Notes: generated from the sequence alone by a model not told the origin. A stretch of 7,466 bases of DNA from Pyrodictiaceae archaeon (GCA_027043685.1 JALUFI010000312.1:1-7466); one strand, 5' to 3'. Positions 1 through 5,546 are shown, numbered from the stretch's first letter. Numbers and translations: made by a program.

Positions 1-191
1 GGCTCGAGGCCTAGGCGGCGCAGCTCCTCCTCGAGCAGGAGGCCGCGCTCCAGCTCCCCCTCGCCGCCCAGGTCGGGCGGCACCGCCTTGACGGGAACAA
101 GTTTTTCGTAGAGGCCTCGCACGTATGCGAGGAGGGGGTCGTAGTCCTCGCCTAGCAGGCTCCTCCACGCCTCGGGCAGGGCTCGGTGCAC
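1..191 (-). CDS. Partial unknown protein (N-terminal ~63 residues)
   Basis: An open minus-strand frame runs from a GTG at 191-189 off the left edge of the window. It gives about 63 residues beginning VHRALPEAWRSLLGEDYDPL and ending in a Glu/Leu/Arg-rich segment that looks helical. I do not recognise the family. The GTG was chosen because a TATA-like CCTATATT (minus strand, 240-233) lies about 45 bases upstream, which would give a very short leader, and no ATG occurs between them. Codon use (GAG, CTC, AGG) fits neighbouring genes. The gene is divergent from the ThiR-like gene and shares its promoter region, including the palindrome at 243-263, so co-regulation is possible but only inferred. 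The frame stays open further upstream, so the true start is uncertain. Confidence 0.55.
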   Translation of the reverse strand, partial: MHRALPEAWRSLLGEDYDPLLAYVRGLYEKLVPVKAVPPDLGGEGELERGLLLEEELRRLGLE

Positions 192-230
192 CCCCAGCGC
201 TTGACGCGTGCCCGTTACCCGCGGCGGCGA

Positions 231-240
231 GGAATATAGG
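231..240. promoter_or_regulatory. TATA-like element in the divergent region of the ThiR-like gene
   Basis: GAATATAGG around 231-240 is the most AT-rich stretch in the GC-rich divergent region. On the plus strand it is preceded by the purine-rich GGCGAGGA, resembling an archaeal BRE. On the minus strand it reads CCTATATTC, about 45 bases ahead of the GTG at 191. It may serve either or both directions. For the plus-strand gene, with its preferred start at 382, it would imply a leader of roughly 120 bases, so a second, unseen promoter nearer that gene is possible. Confidence 0.4.
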
Positions 241-242
241 GG

Positions 243-263
243 CACCAGGGGTTTACCCAGGTG
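243..263. promoter_or_regulatory. Interrupted palindrome, candidate ThiR-type operator
   Basis: Arms CACCAGGG (243-250) and CCCAGGTG (256-263) are inverted copies with one A:A mismatch, separated by five bases (GTTTA). The site lies a few bases from the TATA-like element, between the two divergent genes. This is the usual position and symmetry for the operator of a dimeric helix-turn-helix repressor, and the nearest gene encodes one. Assignment to the ThiR-like protein is inference from proximity. Confidence 0.4.
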
Positions 264-381
264 TCACTCCACGATAAGCACCGGTAGATGCGTGCCGCTG
301 CCTCCCGTGCCGAGCCCCTCGTCCCGGTCATGAGGGGTGCTCGGCGGCCCCCTGGCCCGGGCTCCCGGGGGGTGGTGGGGG

Positions 382-1314
382 TTGGCGCTGCCCCACGAGC
401 TCGTGGCGAGGCATGTGGCGCCCTACGTGAAGGCGTTGGTGGCGCTGGCGCTGAGCGAGCGGGGGATGGGGCAGGAGAGGATTGCGAGGCTCATGGGCGT
501 CACGCAGCCGATGGTTAGCAGGTACCTGCGGTGGGGCAGGGAGTACGCGCTCGGGAAGCTCCGGGAGGCCGGGGTGCCGGAGGCGGAGGCCGTGGCTGTG
601 GCGGAGGCCGCCGCTGCCGCGCTTGAGAGGGGTGACGTGGAGCGCTACGTGGAGATAGTGGTCTCGTTCCTAAACCACTTGCTCGCCACCGGGGCCCTCT
701 GCGGGCTCCACCGCAGAGTCAGCCCAGTGTTCCGGGACTGCAGCGTCTGCGGCCGAGTTTTCCCGAGGAGCGTTGACCCCCTGGTGGAGGAGGTCAGGGA
801 GGCTGCGGAGACCCTGGCCTCGGCGCCTGGCGCCCACCTCCTCATCCCAAGGGTTGGCTCCAACGTGGTCGCTGCGAGGCCCGGGGCGAGGAGCATAGGG
901 GAGGTGGTGGGGTACACGGGTGGCCTCTTCCGCGCCGGGGACCGTGTCGCGGTGGTGGGTGAGCCCGTCTACGGGGGGAGCAGGCACACGGCCTCAGTGC
1001 TCCTCGCCGCTCACCGGCGCTGGCCCCCGCTGAGGGCGGCGGTGGTCGCCGCGTACCGGGAGGACTGCCTCGCCGCCCTGGAGGAGGCCGGCCCCGTGGC
1101 CAGGGCCGGGCCCCACCGGTCGCCGGGGGAGCTGATGAGGGACCTCGAGGAGGCCCTGGACCACCTCGCTGAGGGGGAGGCGCCGGTGGCGCTGGCGAGC
1201 CTGGGCGGCGTCAACCTGGAGCCGGTCATATACGTCTTCGGGGAAACGGCGCCGGCCGCGGTGAGGCTCCTCCTCGAGCGCTGCCTCCCCGCCGCGGCGG
1301 CGGGGGGCGACTAG
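382..1314 (+). CDS. ThiR-like regulator: N-terminal HTH + C-terminal ThiN domain
   Basis: Predicted archaeal transcriptional regulator of the ThiR type, in which a DNA-binding HTH is joined to a thiamine-phosphate-synthase-like (ThiN) domain used as a ligand sensor for thiamine gene control. Residues about 29-51 form the HTH (ERIARLMGVTQPMVSRYLR). A Cys/His cluster follows: C107, H110, C120, C123 (CxxH and CxxC spacing), possibly a metal site. Residues about 133-305 match the ThiN fold, with the landmarks IPRVGSNVV, GEPVYGGSRHTASVLL and GGVNLEPVIYVFG. The TTG at 382 is preferred over the in-frame GTG at 337: it follows a G-rich ribosome-binding stretch (371-381), and family members begin close to this point (L-P-x-E). 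Length is 310 residues. The usual KEP motif near the end reads LEP, so ligand binding may differ. The stop codon overlaps that of the opposing GTPase gene. Confidence 0.8.
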   Translation: MALPHELVARHVAPYVKALVALALSERGMGQERIARLMGVTQPMVSRYLRWGREYALGKLREAGVPEAEAVAVAEAAAAALERGDVERYVEIVVSFLNHLLATGALCGLHRRVSPVFRDCSVCGRVFPRSVDPLVEEVREAAETLASAPGAHLLIPRVGSNVVAARPGARSIGEVVGYTGGLFRAGDRVAVVGEPVYGGSRHTASVLLAAHRRWPPLRAAVVAAYREDCLAALEEAGPVARAGPHRSPGELMRDLEEALDHLAEGEAPVALASLGGVNLEPVIYVFGETAPAAVRLLLERCLPAAAAGGD

Positions 1315-2105
1315 AGCCTGGGGCTGGGCTCCTCGGTGTAGAAGTCCTCCCCGCCCGCCAGCACCTGCTGCAGCGCCGCGTAGAGGTCGTCGAGCCCGTA
1401 GCCGGAGACGGCGGAGACGAACCTTATCGGTGCCGAGGCGTAGGCCTCGCCGGGCGCGAGGGCCTCAAGGGCCTTCACAGCCGCCTCCGCCATCAGTGGG
1501 TCGACTCCGCCGCCTATCAGCGCCGCGTAGAGTGCGTCGGGGTTGTTGAGCTCCTCCTCTATCTCGTCCATCCTCTCCGGCTCCAGGAGGTCGGCCTTAG
1601 TCACAGCGGTGACCTGTGGGAGGCCGAGGCGGAGCCGGGTGGAGAGGGCGAGGAGCAGCACCGAGGCCAGGCTCCGGGGCGCGGAGGCGAAGACGGCATC
1701 AAGCGTGAAGACCGCCACCGATCGGTGCCCGCTGCTCAGCTCCCGGAGCACGTAGGGCCCCGTGTCTCGGAACGCGAAGAGCTCCATCTGGCCAGGCGCG
1801 TCCACCAGCACGTAGTTGGCCCCCGTCGCCTCTATGTCCTCCCGGAGCCGGTCCACGTGCTCCACCAGCATGTCTATGGAGGCCACCAGGGCGCCGTTAG
1901 GCCCAAGCTTGTACTTCCTCATAACGGTCCGGGCGTCCACGTAGTCCCTCACATCCACGTCGGGCTCGTATGGGAGCCACTCCGCGGCAGGGTCAAGGTT
2001 GAGCCTCGCGACGCTCACCTCGTTGGCCTCCATCCAGTCCCCGAGAGCGTCCACGAGGTGCGACTTCCCGCTCCCCGCGGGCCCCACCACCGCGACGAAG
2101 TACAA
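1311..2105 (-). CDS. GPN-loop GTPase (XAB1/Npa3 family)
   Basis: A 264-residue GTPase of the GPN-loop family, known as homodimers in archaea (Pyrococcus PAB0955) and as RNA polymerase II assembly factors (Npa3/XAB1) in eukaryotes; the archaeal role is not settled. Visible motifs are Walker A GPAGSGKS (8-15), the diagnostic GPN triplet (68-70) inside LGPNGALVASIDML, the G3 motif DAPGQMELF (102-110), TKAD for guanine specificity (169-172) and SAVSG (231-235). Nothing essential is missing and the length is normal. Translation starts at a TTG (2105-2103), fixed by the family, in which the P-loop begins about seven residues from the N terminus. The gene is divergent from the gene at 2225, with an AT-rich element at 2171-2181 between them, and converges on the ThiR-like gene with overlapping stops. 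Confidence 0.93.
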   Translation of the reverse strand: MYFVAVVGPAGSGKSHLVDALGDWMEANEVSVARLNLDPAAEWLPYEPDVDVRDYVDARTVMRKYKLGPNGALVASIDMLVEHVDRLREDIEATGANYVLVDAPGQMELFAFRDTGPYVLRELSSGHRSVAVFTLDAVFASAPRSLASVLLLALSTRLRLGLPQVTAVTKADLLEPERMDEIEEELNNPDALYAALIGGGVDPLMAEAAVKALEALAPGEAYASAPIRFVSAVSGYGLDDLYAALQQVLAGGEDFYTEEPSPRL

Positions 2106-2170
2106 GGCGGAGGCTGCACCCCTTTACGGCTGCATGCAGAAGACCTAGCCCGCCGAGCCCACCCAGCTGA

Positions 2171-2181
2171 GCTTATTTATC
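2171..2181. promoter_or_regulatory. AT-rich TATA element between divergent genes
   Basis: GCTTATTTATC is the only strongly AT-rich stretch in the 119-base gap between the GTPase and the gene at 2225. On the plus strand, TTATTTAT lies about 45-50 bases before the ATG at 2225, placing a start site near 2200 and leaving room for the GGGGTG ribosome-binding site at 2210-2215. On the minus strand it reads GATAAATAAGC, about 65 bases before the TTG of the GTPase. The plus-strand use is the stronger case; shared use is inference. Confidence 0.5.
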
Positions 2182-2224
2182 TCGTCCCCTCCGGCCCCGC
2201 CGAGGCACCGGGGTGCGGCCCGGG

Positions 2225-2593
2225 ATGAGCCAGGAGCTGGGCGGCAAGCTGATACCCGTACGAGTCGGCAGCATCAACGACCTCGCCAGGATAGCGGCTA
2301 CGATAGTGACGCTTGGCCAGCCCGCCTACCTCGTCCGCTTCACCGGCGCCGGCGGCAAGAGGGTGTACGGCATCATAGCGGTTCTCCGCGACTACTACAA
2401 GCACTACGGGCTCCCCATGATATACTACTACGTGGATGGCGACGGCAGTCTCGGGGACGGCAACTACCTCCTAGTCAAGGTAGACGACACCGGCGAGCAC
2501 ATAGAGGTCTCCAAGGGCACGAGGCCGGGCTGGATAGCGATACCCATCATAGACCTGGCTGAGAAGCCCAGCTTCTTCCCCGACGAGCTCTAG
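2225..2593 (+). CDS. Conserved-looking small protein of unknown function
   Basis: A 122-residue protein with no family I can name. It has no signal peptide or membrane segment. Hydrophobic strands and helices alternate (LIPVRVGSI, DLARIAATIVTLG, AYLVRFTG, VYGIIAVLRDYYKHYG), followed by a Tyr- and Asp/Gly-rich centre (MIYYYVDGDGSLGDGNYLLVKV) and an acidic end (FFPDEL). This suggests a compact alpha/beta protein, possibly nucleotide or metal binding through the DGDGSLGDG loop, but that is only a guess. The ATG at 2225 is preferred over the GTG at 2213 because GGGGTG at 2210-2215 sits nine bases upstream as a ribosome-binding site and a TATA box lies at 2173-2180. Codon use (ATA, AGG, CTC) is like that of its neighbours, so it is a real gene. 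It is divergent from the GPN GTPase. Confidence 0.8.
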   Translation: MSQELGGKLIPVRVGSINDLARIAATIVTLGQPAYLVRFTGAGGKRVYGIIAVLRDYYKHYGLPMIYYYVDGDGSLGDGNYLLVKVDDTGEHIEVSKGTRPGWIAIPIIDLAEKPSFFPDEL

Positions 2594-2682
2594 GCCCCAC
2601 GCCTCCCCGCCGGGGGCCAGGGACGAGGGAGGCTCCACTGGAAGCACTGGATGGAGGCGAAGAGGTAACACAGGCTCCCCCG

Positions 2683-2690
2683 CTTTAAAT
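2683..2690 (+). promoter_or_regulatory. TATA box of the RHH regulator gene
   Basis: CTTTAAAT stands alone in GC-rich surroundings, 45-52 bases upstream of the ATG at 2735. A start site about 25 bases downstream would fall near 2712, inside the palindrome at 2705-2724. Confidence 0.6.
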
Positions 2691-2704
2691 CTACCGCGGG
2701 TGCT

Positions 2705-2724
2705 ACGGGAGTATACACTCCGGT
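2705..2724. promoter_or_regulatory. Palindrome over the predicted start site, candidate RHH operator
   Basis: The core GGAGTATACACTCC (2708-2721) has perfectly paired 5-base arms GGAGT/ACTCC. It extends outward by AC/GT after one mismatch, giving 8 of 10 symmetric pairs across 20 bases. It lies between the TATA box and the start codon of a ribbon-helix-helix protein. RHH dimers typically bind short inverted repeats at their own promoters, so repression of its own gene is the natural inference. Confidence 0.45.
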
Positions 2725-2734
2725 GGTACGCGGG

Positions 2735-2938
2735 ATGCGCCTGGTCACCGTGAAGATGCCCGAGACGTACCTGGAGGGCCTCGAGGAGCTAGTCAAGATG
2801 GGCAGGTACAGCAGCCGCAGCGAGGCCATAAGGATAGCTGTCCGGGAGCTGCTCAAGAGGGAGCTATGGGGGCTCCCCGAGCACACCGGGCTGGAGCAGC
2901 CACTGGCCCGGAGGGAGCCACGCCGCATCCTCGTCTAG
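2735..2938 (+). CDS. Ribbon-helix-helix (CopG/MetJ-type) regulator
   Basis: A 67-residue protein whose first 45 residues form a standard RHH DNA-binding fold: strand RLVTVKMPE (2-10), helix 1 about 11-21 (TYLEGLEELVK), the turn MGRYSSRSEA, and helix 2 about 27-43 (SEAIRIAVRELLKREL). RHH proteins bind as dimers, with the paired N-terminal strands in the major groove; T5 and K7 are the likely base-reading positions. The C-terminal 22 residues (proline and arginine rich) are not part of the fold and carry no toxin-partner signature I recognise. The ATG at 2735 is chosen over the GTG at 2723 because the strand begins directly after it. No toxin gene is adjacent; the next gene is nfeD, 84 bases downstream, so an orphan transcription factor is more likely than an antitoxin. 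The target is unknown. Confidence 0.85.
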   Translation: MRLVTVKMPETYLEGLEELVKMGRYSSRSEAIRIAVRELLKRELWGLPEHTGLEQPLARREPRRILV

Positions 2939-3022
2939 CCCCACGGCTCTCCGCCGCGCAGCTGTGGCCGCCCCTCTTTTCACCAGGCCGCGTCACTCCC
3001 CTCCCCCAGGGAGCGTGCAGGC

Positions 3023-4366
3023 ATGGCGACCCGTCTCTCCCTGGCCGCGGCAGTGCTTCTCCTCGCACCGGTGCTCCTAGCCCCGGTGCTGCCGGCGCAG
3101 CGTGCCTCGGCGCAGCAGCCCCCGCCCGTCCTCGTCGCGAGGATAAACGGCGTCATAGACTCGAGCACCGCTTCCTACGTCCGCTCGGTGCTGGGGGAGG
3201 CTGAGAGGCTGGGCAGCCCCGCGGTGGTTCTCGAGCTCAACACGCCCGGGGGGAGCCTGGAGGCGGCGCTCGACATAGCGGTGATGCTCCGCCACTCCCG
3301 TGTCCCGGTGATAGGCTACGTTGTCGACCACTGGGCTATGAGCGCGGGCACGCTGGTGCTCATGTGCAGCCACGTCGCCGCCATGCAGCCCGGCACCCTG
3401 ATAGGGGCTGTGCAGCCCGTTGTGCTTACCCCTAGCGGCGGGATAGAGCCGGTCAACGAGTCGAAGATACTGAACCCGGTGTACAAGGAGATAGAGCTAT
3501 GCATGGAGATGCATGGCAGGAACGCTAGCCTCGCCAGGCTCTTCGTCTACCGCAACCTTGTCCTCACCGCGGAGGAGGCCAAGAGGCTCCACGCGGTGGA
3601 CCTTGTCGCCCCGAGCCTCTACGCGCTGCTCGAGAGGGTGAACGGCACCAGGGTGAGGCTGTGGTGGGGCGTGGAGAGGCTCGTAATCCCGCCCGGCGCC
3701 CCGGTGGTCGTCGAGGAGATGCCGCCGGGGCTCCTCCTGGCCCACGTCCTCTCCGACCCGGTGGTGAGCGGGCTCCTCAGCAGCCTCGGGCTCCTGGTGC
3801 TCCTCCTCGCCCTGGCCTCCCGGCACCCCCACCTAGCCGTGCTGGGCATCGGGCTGCTGCTCCTCAGCCTCTTCGGCCTAGGCCTCGCCGTCAACGAGGT
3901 AGCGGTAGCCCTCATGGTGATAGGCCTTGTCCTCCTCATCGTTGAGCTGGTCGCGGTCCCCGGGTTCGGCGCGGTGGGGCTAACCGGTATACTGCTCCTG
4001 GTCGTCGGGGCACTGGTCGCCTTCACCGGGCGCCCGGTCTACGTAACCGGCGAGAGCCTCCGCTGGGCGCTAGAGATACTCGTTGCCACCGTTGCACCCC
4101 TCGCCGTCTTCATGGCGGTAGCGGCGGTGAAGGCGGCGGAGGCTGTGAGGCGGCGCCCCGTCTACACCCCGTCCCCCGTCGGGAAGAAGGGTAGGGCCCT
4201 CGACGACATCCCTCCCGGGGGAGAGGGCTTCGTAATGGTTGAGGGCGAGTACTGGCGGGCGAGGAACACCGGCCGCTCGGCGATAAGGCGGGGCCAGGGG
4301 GTCCGGGTTGTTGGGAAGGAGGGGGCGGTGCTCCTGGTAGTACCGGTGGGAGGGGACGAGGAGTAG
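3023..4366 (+). CDS. nfeD: NfeD/1510-N type membrane-bound serine protease
   Basis: A 447-residue long-form NfeD protein: ClpP-class serine protease, transmembrane core and C-terminal OB fold. A signal peptide occupies residues 1-30 (cleavage likely after ASA). The protease domain (about 35-200) has the PGG oxyanion motif at 75-77, the nucleophile Ser107 in HWAMSAGT, and Lys148 in NESKILN, matching the Ser-Lys dyad of Pyrococcus PH1510; GRNAS and LTAEEAKRL are further family landmarks. Hydrophobic segments follow at about 253-266, 271-290, 293-311, 316-334 and 348-370. Residues about 383-443 form the soluble NfeD OB-fold. The protease domain should face outside the cell. In Pyrococcus the known substrate is stomatin, encoded next door; here the following gene is an HTH-CBS regulator, and no stomatin gene lies in the window. 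The ATG at 3023 is supported by GGGAG at 3010-3014 and by the signal peptide. Confidence 0.93.
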   Translation: MATRLSLAAAVLLLAPVLLAPVLPAQRASAQQPPPVLVARINGVIDSSTASYVRSVLGEAERLGSPAVVLELNTPGGSLEAALDIAVMLRHSRVPVIGYVVDHWAMSAGTLVLMCSHVAAMQPGTLIGAVQPVVLTPSGGIEPVNESKILNPVYKEIELCMEMHGRNASLARLFVYRNLVLTAEEAKRLHAVDLVAPSLYALLERVNGTRVRLWWGVERLVIPPGAPVVVEEMPPGLLLAHVLSDPVVSGLLSSLGLLVLLLALASRHPHLAVLGIGLLLLSLFGLGLAVNEVAVALMVIGLVLLIVELVAVPGFGAVGLTGILLLVVGALVAFTGRPVYVTGESLRWALEILVATVAPLAVFMAVAAVKAAEAVRRRPVYTPSPVGKKGRALDDIPPGGEGFVMVEGEYWRARNTGRSAIRRGQGVRVVGKEGAVLLVVPVGGDEE

Positions 4367-4378
4367 ACCAAGATTTTG

Positions 4379-4392
4379 AATAATTATTAATA
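4379..4392 (+). promoter_or_regulatory. AT-rich promoter of the HTH-CBS gene
   Basis: Just after the nfeD stop, AATAATTATT (4379-4388) is a perfect 10-base palindrome overlapping TTATTAATA (4384-4392), a good archaeal TATA box. A start site near 4413 would give a leader of about 20 bases before the TTG at 4434, with GGGGTAGGGG (4424-4433) as the ribosome-binding region. This indicates that the HTH-CBS gene has its own promoter and need not rely on nfeD transcription. Confidence 0.6.
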
Positions 4393-4433
4393 CTTCGGCT
4401 CGGCCACCCAGCTCCGCCTCCACGGGGTAGGGG

Positions 4434-5318
4434 TTGGCACAATACAAGCTCACGATGTCTCAGAGAGAGGTGCTGGAGGCACTTATAAAGCTTTACGAGC
4501 AGAAGAGGAGGCTCATAAAGAGCAAGGAGATAGCCGACCTAATACACCGCGACGAGGGCACGGTCAGGAACATCATACTGAGCCTCAAGAGCCTCGGCCT
4601 CATAGAGTCCAAGACCGGTCCCCGAGGAGGCTACATGCCCACCCTCAAGGCCTACGAGATCATAAGGGGCAGCGTCACACAGATACCCGTCAAGCTCCGC
4701 AAGGACGGCGTCGAGCTAGACGTGACGATAACCGGTATAGAGATACTCGACATACTCAACCCCGAGGGGGCCCGCGCGATCCTCCGCGTCCACGGGCTCA
4801 CCCGCCGGCTCCTCCGCCCCGGAGACAGGGTGGAGATAGGCCCCACTCCCCTCATAGGCCTCCGGATAGAGGGCGAGATAATCCACGTGGACCCCGTGAG
4901 CAGCCAGATAAGCGTCAAGATAAACCGCATGGTGACCGTCCCCAGGATACACGTCGGCAAGATAGCGGTCCGGAACCCCTACACCGTCACCCCGGACACG
5001 CCCCTCAAGGTGCTGGTTGAGGAGCTGATACGCCGCAGGATAAGGGGCGCCCCAGTCGTGGAGGGCAACAGGGTCGTCGGCGTGATAACTATGAGCGACG
5101 TGGGCCGCGCAATAGTCGAGGACAGGATAGAGGCGAGGGTGATGGACTACATGAGTGCACCCCCGATAACGATAAGGGAGACTGACGACATACTCCGCGC
5201 AATAGAGCTGATGAACCGCCACGGCGTCGGCAGGCTCCCCGTAGTGGACAGCGGCGGCGCACTGGTAGGCATAGTGACGCGCACAGATATCCTCAAGTTC
5301 ATAGCGGGGCTCAGCTAG
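4434..5318 (+). CDS. Winged-HTH regulator with two C-terminal CBS domains
   Basis: A 294-residue protein of the archaeal HTH-CBS type (COG2524-like). The N-terminal winged helix (about 8-70) has recognition region KSKEIADLIHRDEGTVRNIILSLKSLGLI and a wing ending GPRGGYMPT. A middle domain (about 80-172), rich in strands and ending VTVPRIHVG, has no name I can give. Two CBS motifs form a Bateman pair: CBS1 about 176-228 (GAPVVEGNRVVGVITMSDV) and CBS2 about 236-291 (GRLPVVDSGGALVGIVTRTDIL). D222 and D285 are at the positions that usually bind a ribose, so adenosine nucleotides or S-adenosylmethionine are plausible ligands. It probably senses cell energy or cofactor state and changes DNA binding; the targets are unknown. 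The start is TTG at 4434, directly after a purine-rich ribosome-binding stretch; ATG at 4455 is an alternative that would keep the whole HTH. Confidence 0.9.
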   Translation: MAQYKLTMSQREVLEALIKLYEQKRRLIKSKEIADLIHRDEGTVRNIILSLKSLGLIESKTGPRGGYMPTLKAYEIIRGSVTQIPVKLRKDGVELDVTITGIEILDILNPEGARAILRVHGLTRRLLRPGDRVEIGPTPLIGLRIEGEIIHVDPVSSQISVKINRMVTVPRIHVGKIAVRNPYTVTPDTPLKVLVEELIRRRIRGAPVVEGNRVVGVITMSDVGRAIVEDRIEARVMDYMSAPPITIRETDDILRAIELMNRHGVGRLPVVDSGGALVGIVTRTDILKFIAGLS

Positions 5319-5334
5319 TGGAGAGGAGGCGCAG

Positions 5335-5351
5335 CCGGGGGCTGTGAGGAG
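5335..5351 (+). repeat. 17-base repeat, left copy (inverted partner at 6041-6057)
   Basis: CCGGGGGCTGTGAGGAG occurs here and, as its exact reverse complement, at 6041-6057, so the two copies bracket the Fur-family gene. The inner 12 bases, GGGGGCTGTGAG, recur in direct orientation at 5378-5389 in the same intergenic gap. No target-site duplication or transposase is present. Confidence 0.7.
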
Positions 5352-5373
5352 TACTCCCCAGCAGGAGCCCCGG
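5335..5373 (+). repeat. Stem-loop downstream of the HTH-CBS gene
   Basis: CCGGGGGCT (5335-5343) can pair with AGCCCCGG (5366-5373) with one bulged G. An alternative inner stem pairs GCTG/CAGC (5341-5344 with 5359-5362) around GGAG/CTCC (5348-5351 with 5354-5357). It begins 16 bases after the stop at 5318 and could act as a 3' end structure of that transcript. No convincing T-run follows it, so a terminator role is uncertain. Confidence 0.35.
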
Positions 5374-5377
5374 GAAA

Positions 5378-5389
5378 GGGGGCTGTGAG
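5378..5389 (+). repeat. Partial third copy of the 17-base repeat
   Basis: GGGGGCTGTGAG is identical to 12 bases of the repeat at 5337-5348, in the same orientation, 41 bases downstream. It lies upstream of the palindromes and TATA box of the Fur-family gene, so it could be a regulatory half-site; this is inference. Confidence 0.5.
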
Positions 5390-5415
5390 CGTAGTTCCTT
5401 TAGCCGAGCCCCGCA

Positions 5416-5441
5416 CAATGGCCAGGCATTGTTTCCGAAAC
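5416..5441. promoter_or_regulatory. Two adjacent palindromes upstream of the Fur-family promoter
   Basis: CAATG (5416-5420) and CATTG (5427-5431) are inverted around six bases, and GTTTCCGAAAC (5431-5441) is a perfect 5+1+5 palindrome immediately after. Both end just before the TATA box at 5445-5453. The position, overlapping the BRE region, suits a regulator binding upstream of the TATA, either an activator or the Fur protein itself. They do not resemble the bacterial Fur box beyond being AT-containing inverted repeats. Confidence 0.35.
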
Positions 5442-5444
5442 CCC

Positions 5445-5453
5445 TATTAATAT
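5445..5453 (+). promoter_or_regulatory. TATA box of the Fur-family gene
   Basis: TATTAATAT is a strong archaeal TATA match in the gap between the HTH-CBS and Fur-family genes. It predicts a start site near 5474-5478 and a leader of about 70 bases to the TTG at 5547. A second AT-rich element, CTATATCC (5471-5478), lies closer to the gene and could be used instead. Confidence 0.6.
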
Positions 5454-5546
5454 GTAGGAGTTACGATTCCCTATATCCTTGTTGAGGCATCCCCTGGGGC
5501 AATGCCCTGCGGCTCCCCGGCGCCAGGGCCATGGGGTGGATTGGTC

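Noticed and set aside
243..381. TPP riboswitch in the leader of the ThiR-like gene
   Set aside because: The conserved CTGAGA and related motifs of the TPP riboswitch are absent.
288..518. 76-residue plus-strand frame starting with ATG, overlapping the start of the ThiR-like gene
   Set aside because: Its composition (Arg/Ala/Gly runs) is that of a GC-rich shadow frame, and the overlapping frame has clear HTH and ThiN domains.
645..1229. Minus-strand open frames opposite the ThiR-like gene
   Set aside because: Low-complexity Arg/Ser/Pro/Thr-rich translations with no recognisable motif, lying opposite a well-supported gene; typical of GC-rich DNA.
2735..2938. RHH protein as the antitoxin of a toxin-antitoxin pair
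   Set aside because: No toxin-like gene is adjacent; the next gene is nfeD after 84 bases and the upstream gene is unrelated in appearance.
2866..3204. 112-residue plus-strand frame spanning the RHH-nfeD gap
   Set aside because: It overlaps the end of the RHH gene and the signal peptide of NfeD in another frame and is Pro/Arg/Ala-rich without domain features.
3497..4453. Several long minus-strand frames opposite nfeD
   Set aside because: Proline- and histidine-rich complements of hydrophobic leucine-rich coding sequence; not credible proteins.
5335..5373. Intergenic stem-loop as a K-turn or H/ACA or C/D box guide RNA
   Set aside because: No tandem G-A pairs in the needed positions, no ACA box, and no RTGATGA/CTGA boxes nearby.
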